Part shown: piece by piece, positions 17,423 to 23,041 of the stretch
How the letters are laid out: each line of letters opens with the position of its first letter
Position numbering within the stretch: position 1 is the first letter of the stretch
Assembly (NCBI GenBank): GCA_947478005.1
Contig: CANJVG010000018.1
Span: forward strand, 1 to 39,073
Length of the DNA stretch: 39,073 bases
Reading direction: 5' to 3'
Origin: Bacteroidota bacterium
GTDB lineage: Bacteria; Bacteroidota; Bacteroidia; Chitinophagales; LD1
Translations under genes and position numbers: made by a program
Notes under the pieces: model-generated
What the model was told of the DNA's origin: nothing
Database searches by the model: none
What the model saw: only the letters and a program-made list of their open reading frames with translations

Positions 17423-17483
17423 AAAAAAAAAGGAGCCGCCTCACATTAGACGACTCCCTAACTAAACACACACGCTAGTTGAG
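17423..17483 (-). ncRNA. Predicted small RNA 1 (two-hairpin family)
   Basis: On the minus strand a -7 box TATCTTTG (plus-strand 17487-17494) lies 34 bp from the palindrome centre at 17524.5. The predicted RNA of about 61 nt has a 5' hairpin (AACTA pairing with TAGTT) and ends in a terminator GGAGTCGTC/GGCGGCTCC plus nine T. The mismatches of this stem on the plus strand become G-U pairs on the minus strand, so the minus-strand RNA is the functional form. The same terminator recurs at 18349, 18564 and 30281. Confidence 0.6.
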
Positions 17484-17512
17484 CAGCAAAGATAATGCTT
17501 GTTACCCTCGCC

Positions 17513-17536
17513 CAAATAGGTATATGTGCCTATTTT
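17513..17536 (-). promoter_or_regulatory. Palindromic operator of small RNA 1
   Basis: Arms CAAATAGG and CCTATTTT around the core TATATGTG. Both arms use the TAGG variant and are symmetric to each other. It drives leftward, with the minus-strand -7 box TATCTTTG 34 bp away. No rightward -7 box sits at the matching distance. Confidence 0.65.
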
Positions 17537-17577
17537 GAATGAGCTAAGTTGTCAATCTGTTATTATTAATTCACTAA

Positions 17578-17627
17578 AAATTGAGTACATGTGCCTATTT
17601 TCTCATCACATATTCACTCTATTTTTG
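17578..17627 (+). promoter_or_regulatory. Palindromic operator and promoter of the PAS protein
   Basis: Operator 17578-17601: left arm AAATTGAG, core TACATGTG, right arm CCTATTTT. The -7 box TATTTTTG is at 17620-17627, exactly 34 bp centre to centre. The predicted start near 17631 gives a leader of about 47 nt. Confidence 0.75.
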
Positions 17628-17677
17628 CCATCCATGATTTAAATCATCAGTTTTTATTTTGAATCAACGAATACTAA

Positions 17678-18082
17678 ATGAGAAAGAAAAAAATAAATAA
17701 GGCTGAAGTTTTTTTTGCCAAGATGGAAAATCAAGATGTAACTATTCATAGTCCAATGCTCGTTACCATCACCGATGCCGAAGGCAAAATAGTGTGCGTA
17801 GATGATAGCTTTTGTCAATTATCAAAATACACGAAGCAGGAGCTTATTGGTAATACCCATAGAATTTTAAATTCAGGATATCATGGCGCTGATTTTTTTG
17901 GTGCAATGTGGAAAAACATTAAAAAGGCAAAAACCTGGTCCAGTGAAGTTAGAAATAAGGCAAAAGACGGCTCCTTTTTTTGGGTAGAATGTAAAATAAT
18001 TCCCTTTCCCCATGCAAACGGAAAGCCATGGCGCTACATATCTGTTATGAAGGATATAACTGCAACAAAAATAGCTGCATAG
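17678..18082 (+). CDS. Stand-alone PAS domain protein
   Basis: A 134-residue protein that is little more than one PAS domain (about 20-130): SPMLVTITDAEGKIVCVDDS, RILNSGYHGADFFGAMW, VRNKAKDGSFFWVECK and a final ISVMKDIT. It closely resembles the second PAS domain of the kinase at 5229. Similar PAS domains bind flavin or heme, but no cofactor ligand can be assigned here. Without an output domain it may act by pairing with PAS kinases nearby, for example by forming mixed dimers (inference). The N-terminus is very basic (RKKKINK). It has its own palindrome-controlled promoter. Confidence 0.88.
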   Translation: MRKKKINKAEVFFAKMENQDVTIHSPMLVTITDAEGKIVCVDDSFCQLSKYTKQELIGNTHRILNSGYHGADFFGAMWKNIKKAKTWSSEVRNKAKDGSFFWVECKIIPFPHANGKPWRYISVMKDITATKIAA

Positions 18083-18150
18083 CTTCTGCTATTTGTAAAC
18101 TCATTTCGTCCTGCCGGTGTTTTGCATTTTTGTTTTATCCCCTACCTTCT

Positions 18151-18171
18151 ACTAGCTTATTGTAAGCTAGT
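18151..18171 (+). terminator. Hairpin downstream of the PAS gene
   Basis: ACTAGCTTA and TAAGCTAGT form a perfect 9-bp stem with a 3-base loop, 68 bp after the PAS stop codon. No strong T-tract follows, so it is a possible terminator or an RNA-stabilising hairpin. The stretch from 18172 to 18339 holds nothing I can name. Confidence 0.4.
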
Positions 18172-18339
18172 TAATACCTTACAATCTGGCTTAGAATATT
18201 GAATGGCCATCATAGTTGTTCAAGCGAAATGCAATGCCAAAATTGACGATGGCGCAGATAGTACCACCGCAGGTGCAAAGCATTATTATCCAGGCAATAA
18301 GCCTTTTCTTTTCAAAAATTACCATGCTATGCTGATTTT

Positions 18340-18402
18340 AAAAAAAAAGGAGCCGCCCGACCGAGGCGACTCCACTATTAATAACCAAAACCCATTTTGG
18401 TG
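18340..18402 (-). ncRNA. Predicted small RNA 2 (two-hairpin family)
   Basis: The minus-strand -7 box TATATTTG (plus-strand 18406-18413) is 34 bp from the palindrome centre at 18443.5. The RNA of about 60 nt carries a perfect 5' hairpin CCAAAA/TTTTGG with loop TGGG, and the shared terminator GGAGTCGCC/GGCGGCTCC with nine T. The 5' hairpin sequence differs from those of the other three copies while the architecture is kept. Confidence 0.62.
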
Positions 18403-18431
18403 ATGCAAATATACCATGGGCTTATTCTATA

Positions 18432-18455
18432 AAAATGAGCAGGTTTACTCATTTT
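18432..18455 (-). promoter_or_regulatory. Palindromic operator of small RNA 2
   Basis: Perfect outer arms AAAATGAG and CTCATTTT; the core CAGGTTTA deviates from the usual ACATGT pattern. The -7 box lies only on the minus side, 34 bp away. No gene follows on the plus side, so the palindrome here serves only the small RNA. Confidence 0.65.
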
Positions 18456-18555
18456 TATAACCCAAGGCTTATTGCTGAATACAAAGGATAAATACAATCC
18501 ATCGCTACCTTTCTTTTCCTTCTTTTTCGCCCTTAAAGTTTATCACTTCAGGTAC

Positions 18556-18611
18556 AAAAAAAAGGAGCCGCCCTACCCAGGCGACTCCGATGAATCAAAT
18601 GCAATTTACGC
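18556..18611 (-). ncRNA. Predicted small RNA 3 (two-hairpin family)
   Basis: The minus-strand -7 box TAGATTTG (plus-strand 18614-18621) is 34 bp from the palindrome centre at 18651.5. The RNA of about 55 nt has a small 5' hairpin (AAAT/ATTT) and the shared terminator GGAGTCGCC/GGCGGCTCC with eight T. It is transcribed away from the XRE gene at 18702 from the same palindrome. Confidence 0.62.
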
Positions 18612-18639
18612 TGCAAATCTAGCTAACTATCTAAACCTT

Positions 18640-18663
18640 AAAATGAGCAGATGTACTCATTTT
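18640..18663. promoter_or_regulatory. Bidirectional palindromic operator (small RNA 3 and XRE gene)
   Basis: Perfect arms AAAATGAG and CTCATTTT around CAGATGTA, extended by TT and AA outside. The leftward -7 box (18614-18621) and the rightward one (TTTATTTG, 18682-18689) are each 34 bp from the centre, so two divergent promoters share one site symmetrically. The XRE leader is only about 10-15 nt. Confidence 0.75.
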
Positions 18664-18701
18664 AATGCTTACCCTATTCAGTTTATTTGCATTTGATATA
18701 A

Positions 18702-19028
18702 ATGTATATGACAGGACGAGATATAACTACAAGGATTAAGGAAATACGTACTTTTTTTGGGTTAAAACAGGGAGAAGTAGCGGATCGCTTAGGCATTACA
18801 CAACAGGCCTACAGTTGCGCAGAGAAAAGCGCCAACATCCAACTTGATACCTTGCTAAAACTTGCCCAAATACTTAAGGTACATCCTTCATTTATTATGG
18901 CGGTAGAAGTACCTGTGACGGATGAAAATATAAGCATATACAGCAATGGGATTCCGTCAAACCTGATGAGTGAGGTAGTCAGCCTTAAATCGAAAGTTAG
19001 TTTTTATAGAGGCCTGATCCAGCTATAG
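18702..19028 (+). CDS. XRE-family HTH regulator, copy 1
   Basis: A 108-residue protein. Residues about 7-65 form an HTH_3 (XRE) domain: ITTRIKEIRTFFGLKQGEVA then DRLGITQQAYSCAEKS. The recognition helix TQQAYS-x-x-E is nearly the same as in the paralogue at 19137 (TQQSYS-x-x-E). The C-terminal tail ends in a conserved KVSFYRGLI motif, possibly for dimerisation. The start may be ATG 18702 or 18708; both fall just after the predicted transcription start. No toxin partner is adjacent. With its own palindromic operator it is a good candidate for an autoregulated controller of the palindrome regulon, though binding is not shown by sequence alone. Confidence 0.88.
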   Translation: MYMTGRDITTRIKEIRTFFGLKQGEVADRLGITQQAYSCAEKSANIQLDTLLKLAQILKVHPSFIMAVEVPVTDENISIYSNGIPSNLMSEVVSLKSKVSFYRGLIQL

Positions 19029-19070
19029 TATCGATATTTATTTAGAGCCCGTTGAGCCATGGGCTTCACA

Positions 19071-19120
19071 AAAATGAGGCAATGTGCTCATTTTTAAGAA
19101 GCCAATGCAGCATATTTTTG
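19071..19120 (+). promoter_or_regulatory. Palindromic operator and promoter of XRE copy 2
   Basis: Operator 19071-19094: perfect arms AAAATGAG and CTCATTTT, core GCAATGTG. The -7 box TATTTTTG is at 19113-19120, exactly 34 bp centre to centre. The predicted leader is only about 13 nt. Confidence 0.75.
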
Positions 19121-19136
19121 TTGAAAATATTAACCA

Positions 19137-19487
19137 ATGGAAATTACAGGCCCTGCAATAGCTGCTCGAATTAAACAAATACGTTTATACCGTGGAATAA
19201 AACAAGACTATGCTGCTAGTATACTAGAGATGACGCAGCAGTCTTATAGCTTGATAGAGAGTAATCAGGACCTTCGACTGTCCACTATACTCAATGTGTC
19301 CAAAATGCTCGATGTAAATCCCTTATTTGTTATGGCGGTAGATATTCCCATTAACGATACTACCATCAATAGATTCCAACAAGAACTCAACGTGGGGGTG
19401 TTTGACGAGTTGGAAAAATGCCGGGAAAAAATTGATTTTTATAAAGGTATATTGGGTTCCAAATTAAGTGAGTCGCTATTTCATTAA
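19137..19487 (+). CDS. XRE-family HTH regulator, copy 2
   Basis: A 116-residue paralogue of the preceding gene with the same layout: HTH_3 domain at about 6-63 (IAARIKQIRLYRGIKQDYAA, then MTQQSYSLIES), a conserved linker (NPLFVMAVDIPI versus HPSFIMAVEVPV) and a C-terminal KIDFYKGIL motif. It has its own operator and promoter and is not simply co-transcribed with copy 1. The shared recognition-helix residues suggest that both proteins read the same DNA. It ends 12 bp from the convergent response-regulator gene. A role as repressor or activator of the palindromic sites is inference. Confidence 0.88.
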   Translation: MEITGPAIAARIKQIRLYRGIKQDYAASILEMTQQSYSLIESNQDLRLSTILNVSKMLDVNPLFVMAVDIPINDTTINRFQQELNVGVFDELEKCREKIDFYKGILGSKLSESLFH

Positions 19488-19499
19488 TTGCCTTTGATT

Positions 19500-20180
19500 T
19501 TATTTACTGTCTTTTTTAGTTGGCTGCAATAATCCGGCATTCTGGCATTCTACCGCAAACCTAAGCAACGAGTTCTGTGCCTTAAAGCCCAGTCTTTTTA
19601 TCATATTGTAGCGGTGGTTTTTTATCGTGCTTTGGCTTAAATGAAGATCGGCTGAAATTTTGCTGGTGAGTATGCTCTTTGCCAATTCGGCCAATACCAG
19701 TTTTTCCGTTTTCGTCAACTTGACCAGCTCATCCTTAAGTAGTTTGTTTCTGCTTCCTTTCGCATTATCTGCCAGCTCCTTTGCTTTGACCAATACATCT
19801 AGTACCAAATCATCCCTTTTTCCAAGTCTTACTTCAATTGCTTTTAATAACTCTACATATTTAAAAGGCTTAGTGACATAGTCATCGGCCCCTAAATTCA
19901 TCCCATGTCTGAAATCTTCGCTTTCTGTTTTTGCGGTCAAAAACAAAAAAGGAATGTTTTTAAGACGGTCTATTTGCTTAATATTCATCAATAACTCAGT
20001 CCCATCCATTATGGGCATCCGGATATCGCTTAATATTAAGTCATAATGAGCATCCTTTAATAGCATCAACGCATCGATACCATTTTCGGCAGAATTTGCC
20101 GAATATCCCGATATTTCAAGAATATCAACCAGGTTTTTTCGGATGTTTTGTTCATCCTCTACTACGAGTATCTTTTTCAT
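19500..20180 (-). CDS. LuxR/NarL-type response regulator
   Basis: A 226-residue regulator. The receiver (about 1-118) has Glu8-Asp9 pocket residues (VVEDEQN), phospho-acceptor Asp52 (LSDIRMP), Thr82 (FLTAKT) and Lys104 (YVTKPF). A helical linker is followed by an HTH of LuxR type (about 153-215: LTKTEKLVLAELAK, ISADLHLSQSTIKNHRYNM, KRLGFKAQNSLLRFA). It overlaps the kinase stop codon by one base (TAATG), so the two are translationally coupled and form a cognate pair. The operon is controlled by the palindromic site at 22038. Its DNA targets are unknown. Confidence 0.93.
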   Translation of the reverse strand: MKKILVVEDEQNIRKNLVDILEISGYSANSAENGIDALMLLKDAHYDLILSDIRMPIMDGTELLMNIKQIDRLKNIPFLFLTAKTESEDFRHGMNLGADDYVTKPFKYVELLKAIEVRLGKRDDLVLDVLVKAKELADNAKGSRNKLLKDELVKLTKTEKLVLAELAKSILTSKISADLHLSQSTIKNHRYNMIKRLGFKAQNSLLRFAVECQNAGLLQPTKKDSK

Positions 20181-21991
20181 TATTGTTTAATTGGTAATTC
20201 AAATTTAAAAATACTTCCTTTTCCTTCCTCGCTTTCAAATTCAATTTGGCCTCCATGCATTTCTACAAATTGTTTCACTATCGATAAGCCAAGCCCTGTT
20301 CCGGCAATATCCTGCGTATTGACCGATCTGAAAAATGATTCAAATATGTTTTTTTGGTCTCCGGCCGGTATCCCGATTCCATAGTCCGTTATTTTAAACA
20401 GAACGCTTTCTTTACTAAAAGTAATCTCTATTTCAGGAGTCTTTTTGCTTTTTTGCGAATACTTCAGGGCATTGATTAATACATTCGAAAGAATGTGCTC
20501 TAACAGTCTTTTGTCAAAAATAAATTGCGCTTCAGCACCATTTATTTTCATGACAATCGTTCGACCAAATTGCTCAACCCGGCTGCTTTGAACCACCTCC
20601 TTTACCAAACTTATGCAGTCGTTCAAGGCAGGCTTGTAATCAATCTTGCCCGAATTGATTTTACCCAATACCAGCACATTATCCATTAGCTCCTTCATTC
20701 GGTCCACCTCATACTCCATTTGGTTTAAGTGCCTGCCCAGTTTATCCTTGCTTATAACGACATCTCGATTAAACAAAAGTTTAATTATATCCAGGCTCGA
20801 TTGAATGCTGGTGAGTGGTGTACGGAATTCATGGGAGGTAAGATTCACGAAATGACTTTTCAATTCATTCAGACTTTTTTCCTTCGCCAGGGAGCTTATC
20901 AAATTTTTCTCGGCCTCTTTGGCGTCCGTTATGTCCCAAAACAGGTAAACATAATTGACTATCCCTGTCTTTTCCTGAACGGGGCTAACGCTCATACTCA
21001 ACCATACATCTTCACCATCTGTTTTTTGCAGATGGATATCGGCCTTGCTTGAACCTACTTGGTCAATATTTAGCTGCAATCCTTGAAGGCATTCAGCATG
21101 CATTCCCATCTTTTCGAAAATTTCGAATAGCCGCGGACCAGTTGCGCCTTCCTGCTTCCTTTCAAAAATGGTCTCCGCCTTTTGATTCATCCACTCTACT
21201 TCGTGCAGGTCGTTGGTTATTACCACCGCATTATTGGTATTGCTCGCTACCAGGGCTAATTTGTTTATTTCAATTTCTCTCCGCTTCTTTTCGTTTATGT
21301 TTCGCATGATGCAAATCAAACCTCCATGGGCCAGGCTTGTGAGCGTAATTTCCTGTTGAATGGGGCTGCCATCTTTGCATATCCCCTGCGTTTCGCCCTG
21401 CCATCTTCCATCCCGGGCCAATTGAGGAAAAAGCTCTTCCGCTATTCGTATAGCCTCGTCTTCAGAGTATATCACCCGCCAGCTTTTGCCCAATAATTCG
21501 GCCTCGGTTTCATAGCCAAAATTAGTTAGGTGCTTCTCGTTCAGGTAATAGTAATTCCCTTCGGCATTCAGCAGCGCCACACCATCCATAGTAGAGGCAA
21601 CGGCAGCGCTCAGGTCATCCAGTTTGGCCTGCTGTTCTATTTGCTTCTCAATATTATTGAAGGCAGCCGAAATCATTCCCGAAGGTAGAGTCGTTCCGTG
21701 GACGTAAGCGGGAAAAGTACTGCCATCTTTTCGAAGCATCGTTACCATGCCTTCCCATTTACCATCGGTCTTGATCAAATTAAGCGTAGGGAGTAATTTC
21801 TTGTATTCCTCTTCACTATATTTGAAACTCCAATGCTGACCTATCAGTTCGTCTTTGCTATAGCCCGTTGTTTCGCAGGCACTGCTGTTAACATACACAA
21901 ATATACCGTTACTATCTAAAATATATAAAGCTGTTGGCAAACAATCCAGCACCACATTTTGGGCAATTATATTAGCGGAATCAATGCTCAT
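20180..21991 (-). CDS. Triple-PAS sensor histidine kinase
   Basis: A 603-residue soluble kinase with three PAS domains at about 12-118 (LDCLPTALYILDSNGIFVYV), 127-238 and 243-360, a short coiled coil, HisKA with NLTSHEFRTPL (His387) and an ATPase domain with NVLINALKYS, DYGIGIP and GTGLGLSIVKQF. It has no membrane segment or receiver. Its stop shares one base with the start of the LuxR-type regulator downstream. The predicted leader is only about 17 nt from the palindrome-controlled promoter. The signal sensed is not evident, as no cofactor residues can be assigned with confidence. Confidence 0.93.
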   Translation of the reverse strand: MSIDSANIIAQNVVLDCLPTALYILDSNGIFVYVNSSACETTGYSKDELIGQHWSFKYSEEEYKKLLPTLNLIKTDGKWEGMVTMLRKDGSTFPAYVHGTTLPSGMISAAFNNIEKQIEQQAKLDDLSAAVASTMDGVALLNAEGNYYYLNEKHLTNFGYETEAELLGKSWRVIYSEDEAIRIAEELFPQLARDGRWQGETQGICKDGSPIQQEITLTSLAHGGLICIMRNINEKKRREIEINKLALVASNTNNAVVITNDLHEVEWMNQKAETIFERKQEGATGPRLFEIFEKMGMHAECLQGLQLNIDQVGSSKADIHLQKTDGEDVWLSMSVSPVQEKTGIVNYVYLFWDITDAKEAEKNLISSLAKEKSLNELKSHFVNLTSHEFRTPLTSIQSSLDIIKLLFNRDVVISKDKLGRHLNQMEYEVDRMKELMDNVLVLGKINSGKIDYKPALNDCISLVKEVVQSSRVEQFGRTIVMKINGAEAQFIFDKRLLEHILSNVLINALKYSQKSKKTPEIEITFSKESVLFKITDYGIGIPAGDQKNIFESFFRSVNTQDIAGTGLGLSIVKQFVEMHGGQIEFESEEGKGSIFKFELPIKQ

Positions 21992-22011
21992 AGGTAATCT
22001 TTTATAAAGCG

Positions 22012-22061
22012 CAAAATTAAGCGGGCGGGGCCTAATAAAAATGAGTACATGTGCCTATTTT
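22012..22061 (-). promoter_or_regulatory. Palindromic operator and promoter of the triple-PAS kinase operon
   Basis: Operator 22038-22061: arms AAAATGAG and CCTATTTT, core TACATGTG. On the minus strand the -7 box TAATTTTG lies at plus-strand 22012-22019, exactly 34 bp centre to centre. Confidence 0.75.
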
Positions 22062-22080
22062 TGGTACATGTACTCATTTT
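22057..22080. promoter_or_regulatory. Overlapping second palindrome half-site
   Basis: Core TACATGTA and right arm CTCATTTT are perfect but the left arm is ATTTTTGG, so this is a half-site. It overlaps the outer arm of the first operator, with centres 19 bp apart. It could strengthen binding or serve a rightward promoter; no good -7 box sits 34 bp away. Confidence 0.5.
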
Positions 22081-22269
22081 TTGGCGGAGTGGCTTATCTT
22101 TTCGCTGGTATTTAATCTGCATGCCGGATAAGAGTCTCTGGCTGGTTTGCAAGCTTAAAATAATAATCTCGCAACCCAACAGAGTGATGGAGTAGGGGAC
22201 TTGTTAAATAGTCGACATCTAACCTATGGTCACATTTTGTATTGGCAGGCAGTGGTACCTAAAGAGTAG

Positions 22270-22627
22270 AGGCTCATTTCTAATTAAAAACCTTCGATTT
22301 ATAATTAAAGCGGCTTCATTTATAAGTAATTTTGAGCGATTTATAATTATAGTTCGTTGATTTATGTCTAAAGTTCATCGATTTATGATTATAAATCCTC
22401 GATCTTTAGTTATAGTTCGTTGATTTATGTCTAAAGTTCGTTGATTTGTAAGTAAAGTTCAACGATTTATGATTATAAATCCTCGATCTTTAGTTATAGT
22501 TCATTGATTTATATTTACAAAAGCCCGATTTATAATCATTGTTCGGTCATTTATAGCTATAGTTCATCGATTTATGTTTATAGTTCAGTCATTTATGATT
22601 ACAAATTCTCGATTTGTAATTATAGAT
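22270..22627. repeat. Array of about seventeen 21-bp degenerate tandem repeats
   Basis: Units align on a G/C-ATTTAT core (for example TTCGTTGATTTATGTCTAAA and TTCATCGATTTATGATTATA) that recurs every 21 bp; the core base falls at 22296, 22317, 22338, 22359 and 22380. A 63-bp block is nearly duplicated (around 22359 and 22422). The array is very AT-rich, is flanked by operators on both sides and has stop codons in the frames I followed, so I regard it as non-coding. A period of two DNA helical turns would place each unit on the same face. Confidence 0.85.
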
Positions 22628-22686
22628 TTATTAGAAAAGCGCATTTTTATTCAAAAAATGCACATAAGTGGCAGTTTGTCTGTTTT

Positions 22687-22812
22687 TTAATCTAAGGCTT
22701 TGCGGTTTCGAACAATTGGAACCGTAAAATAGAAACTGGTACCTGTCCCAATCCGGCTTGCCTGGAACACCCATTGGCTCATTAAACCTCGGGAGCTATG
22801 ACTAAGGTCATG
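22687..22812 (-). pseudogene. Histidine kinase remnant (C-terminal end)
   Basis: The minus strand reads HDLSHSSRG, then MSQWVFQASRIGTGTSFYFT followed by VPIVRNRKALD and a stop. The second part is the last strand and helix of a HATPase_c domain (compare AESRPGQGATFYFTV in the kinase at 5229), and HDLS at the front may be the H-box brought close by a large internal deletion. No start or catalytic boxes remain. Only this scrap, the 21-bp array and operators occupy the 22081-23041 gap. Confidence 0.6.
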
Positions 22813-22918
22813 TTGTTTTGGGTAACTTGCTTAAAAAGAAACTGTATAAGATTGCATACAGAATTCTGCTTGCGAAAAACTCCACTACTTTCGGTTTTTA
22901 GACTTCGTTGGCCCAAAA

Positions 22919-22942
22919 AACATAGGCACATGTGCTCATTTT
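22919..22942. promoter_or_regulatory. Palindromic operator upstream of the collagen-like gene, distal
   Basis: Arms AACATAGG and CTCATTTT, core CACATGTG. Its centre is 31 bp, about three helical turns, from that of the next site. No -7 box sits at the usual 34-bp distance on either side. Confidence 0.65.
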
Positions 22943-22949
22943 TCTATTT

Positions 22950-22973
22950 TTTGTAGGTACATGTACTCAATTT
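22950..22973. promoter_or_regulatory. Palindromic operator upstream of the collagen-like gene, proximal
   Basis: Left arm TTTGTAGG, core TACATGTA, right arm CTCAATTT. At the usual distance I find only TTTAGAAA, not a -7 box; the best candidate is TAGTATTG at 23009-23016, 51 bp from the centre. The arrangement therefore differs from the other promoters, and the site may work in another way here. Confidence 0.6.
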
Positions 22974-23041
22974 TGGCTGTTTCCAAAGGGTTTTAGAAAC
23001 CTTAGACATAGTATTGCGTTTCCTTAACCCAAAACGCAATT

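Noticed and set aside
16643-17536. Palindrome at 17513 as the operator of the H-NOX operon
   Set aside because: It lies more than 330 bp from the H-NOX start, and a terminator (17432-17457) on the same strand lies between them; it fits small RNA 1 instead.
18203-18403. 66-codon plus-strand frame
   Set aside because: It translates the terminator and body of predicted small RNA 2 on the opposite strand and has no protein-like features.
18702-19487. XRE genes as antitoxins of toxin-antitoxin pairs
   Set aside because: No small toxin gene is adjacent to either, and each has its own separate promoter and operator.
22270-22627. CRISPR array or repeat protein gene
   Set aside because: The 21-bp units are directly adjacent without spacers and there are no cas genes; the seven-residue reading (IYDYKSS-like) is interrupted by stop codons.
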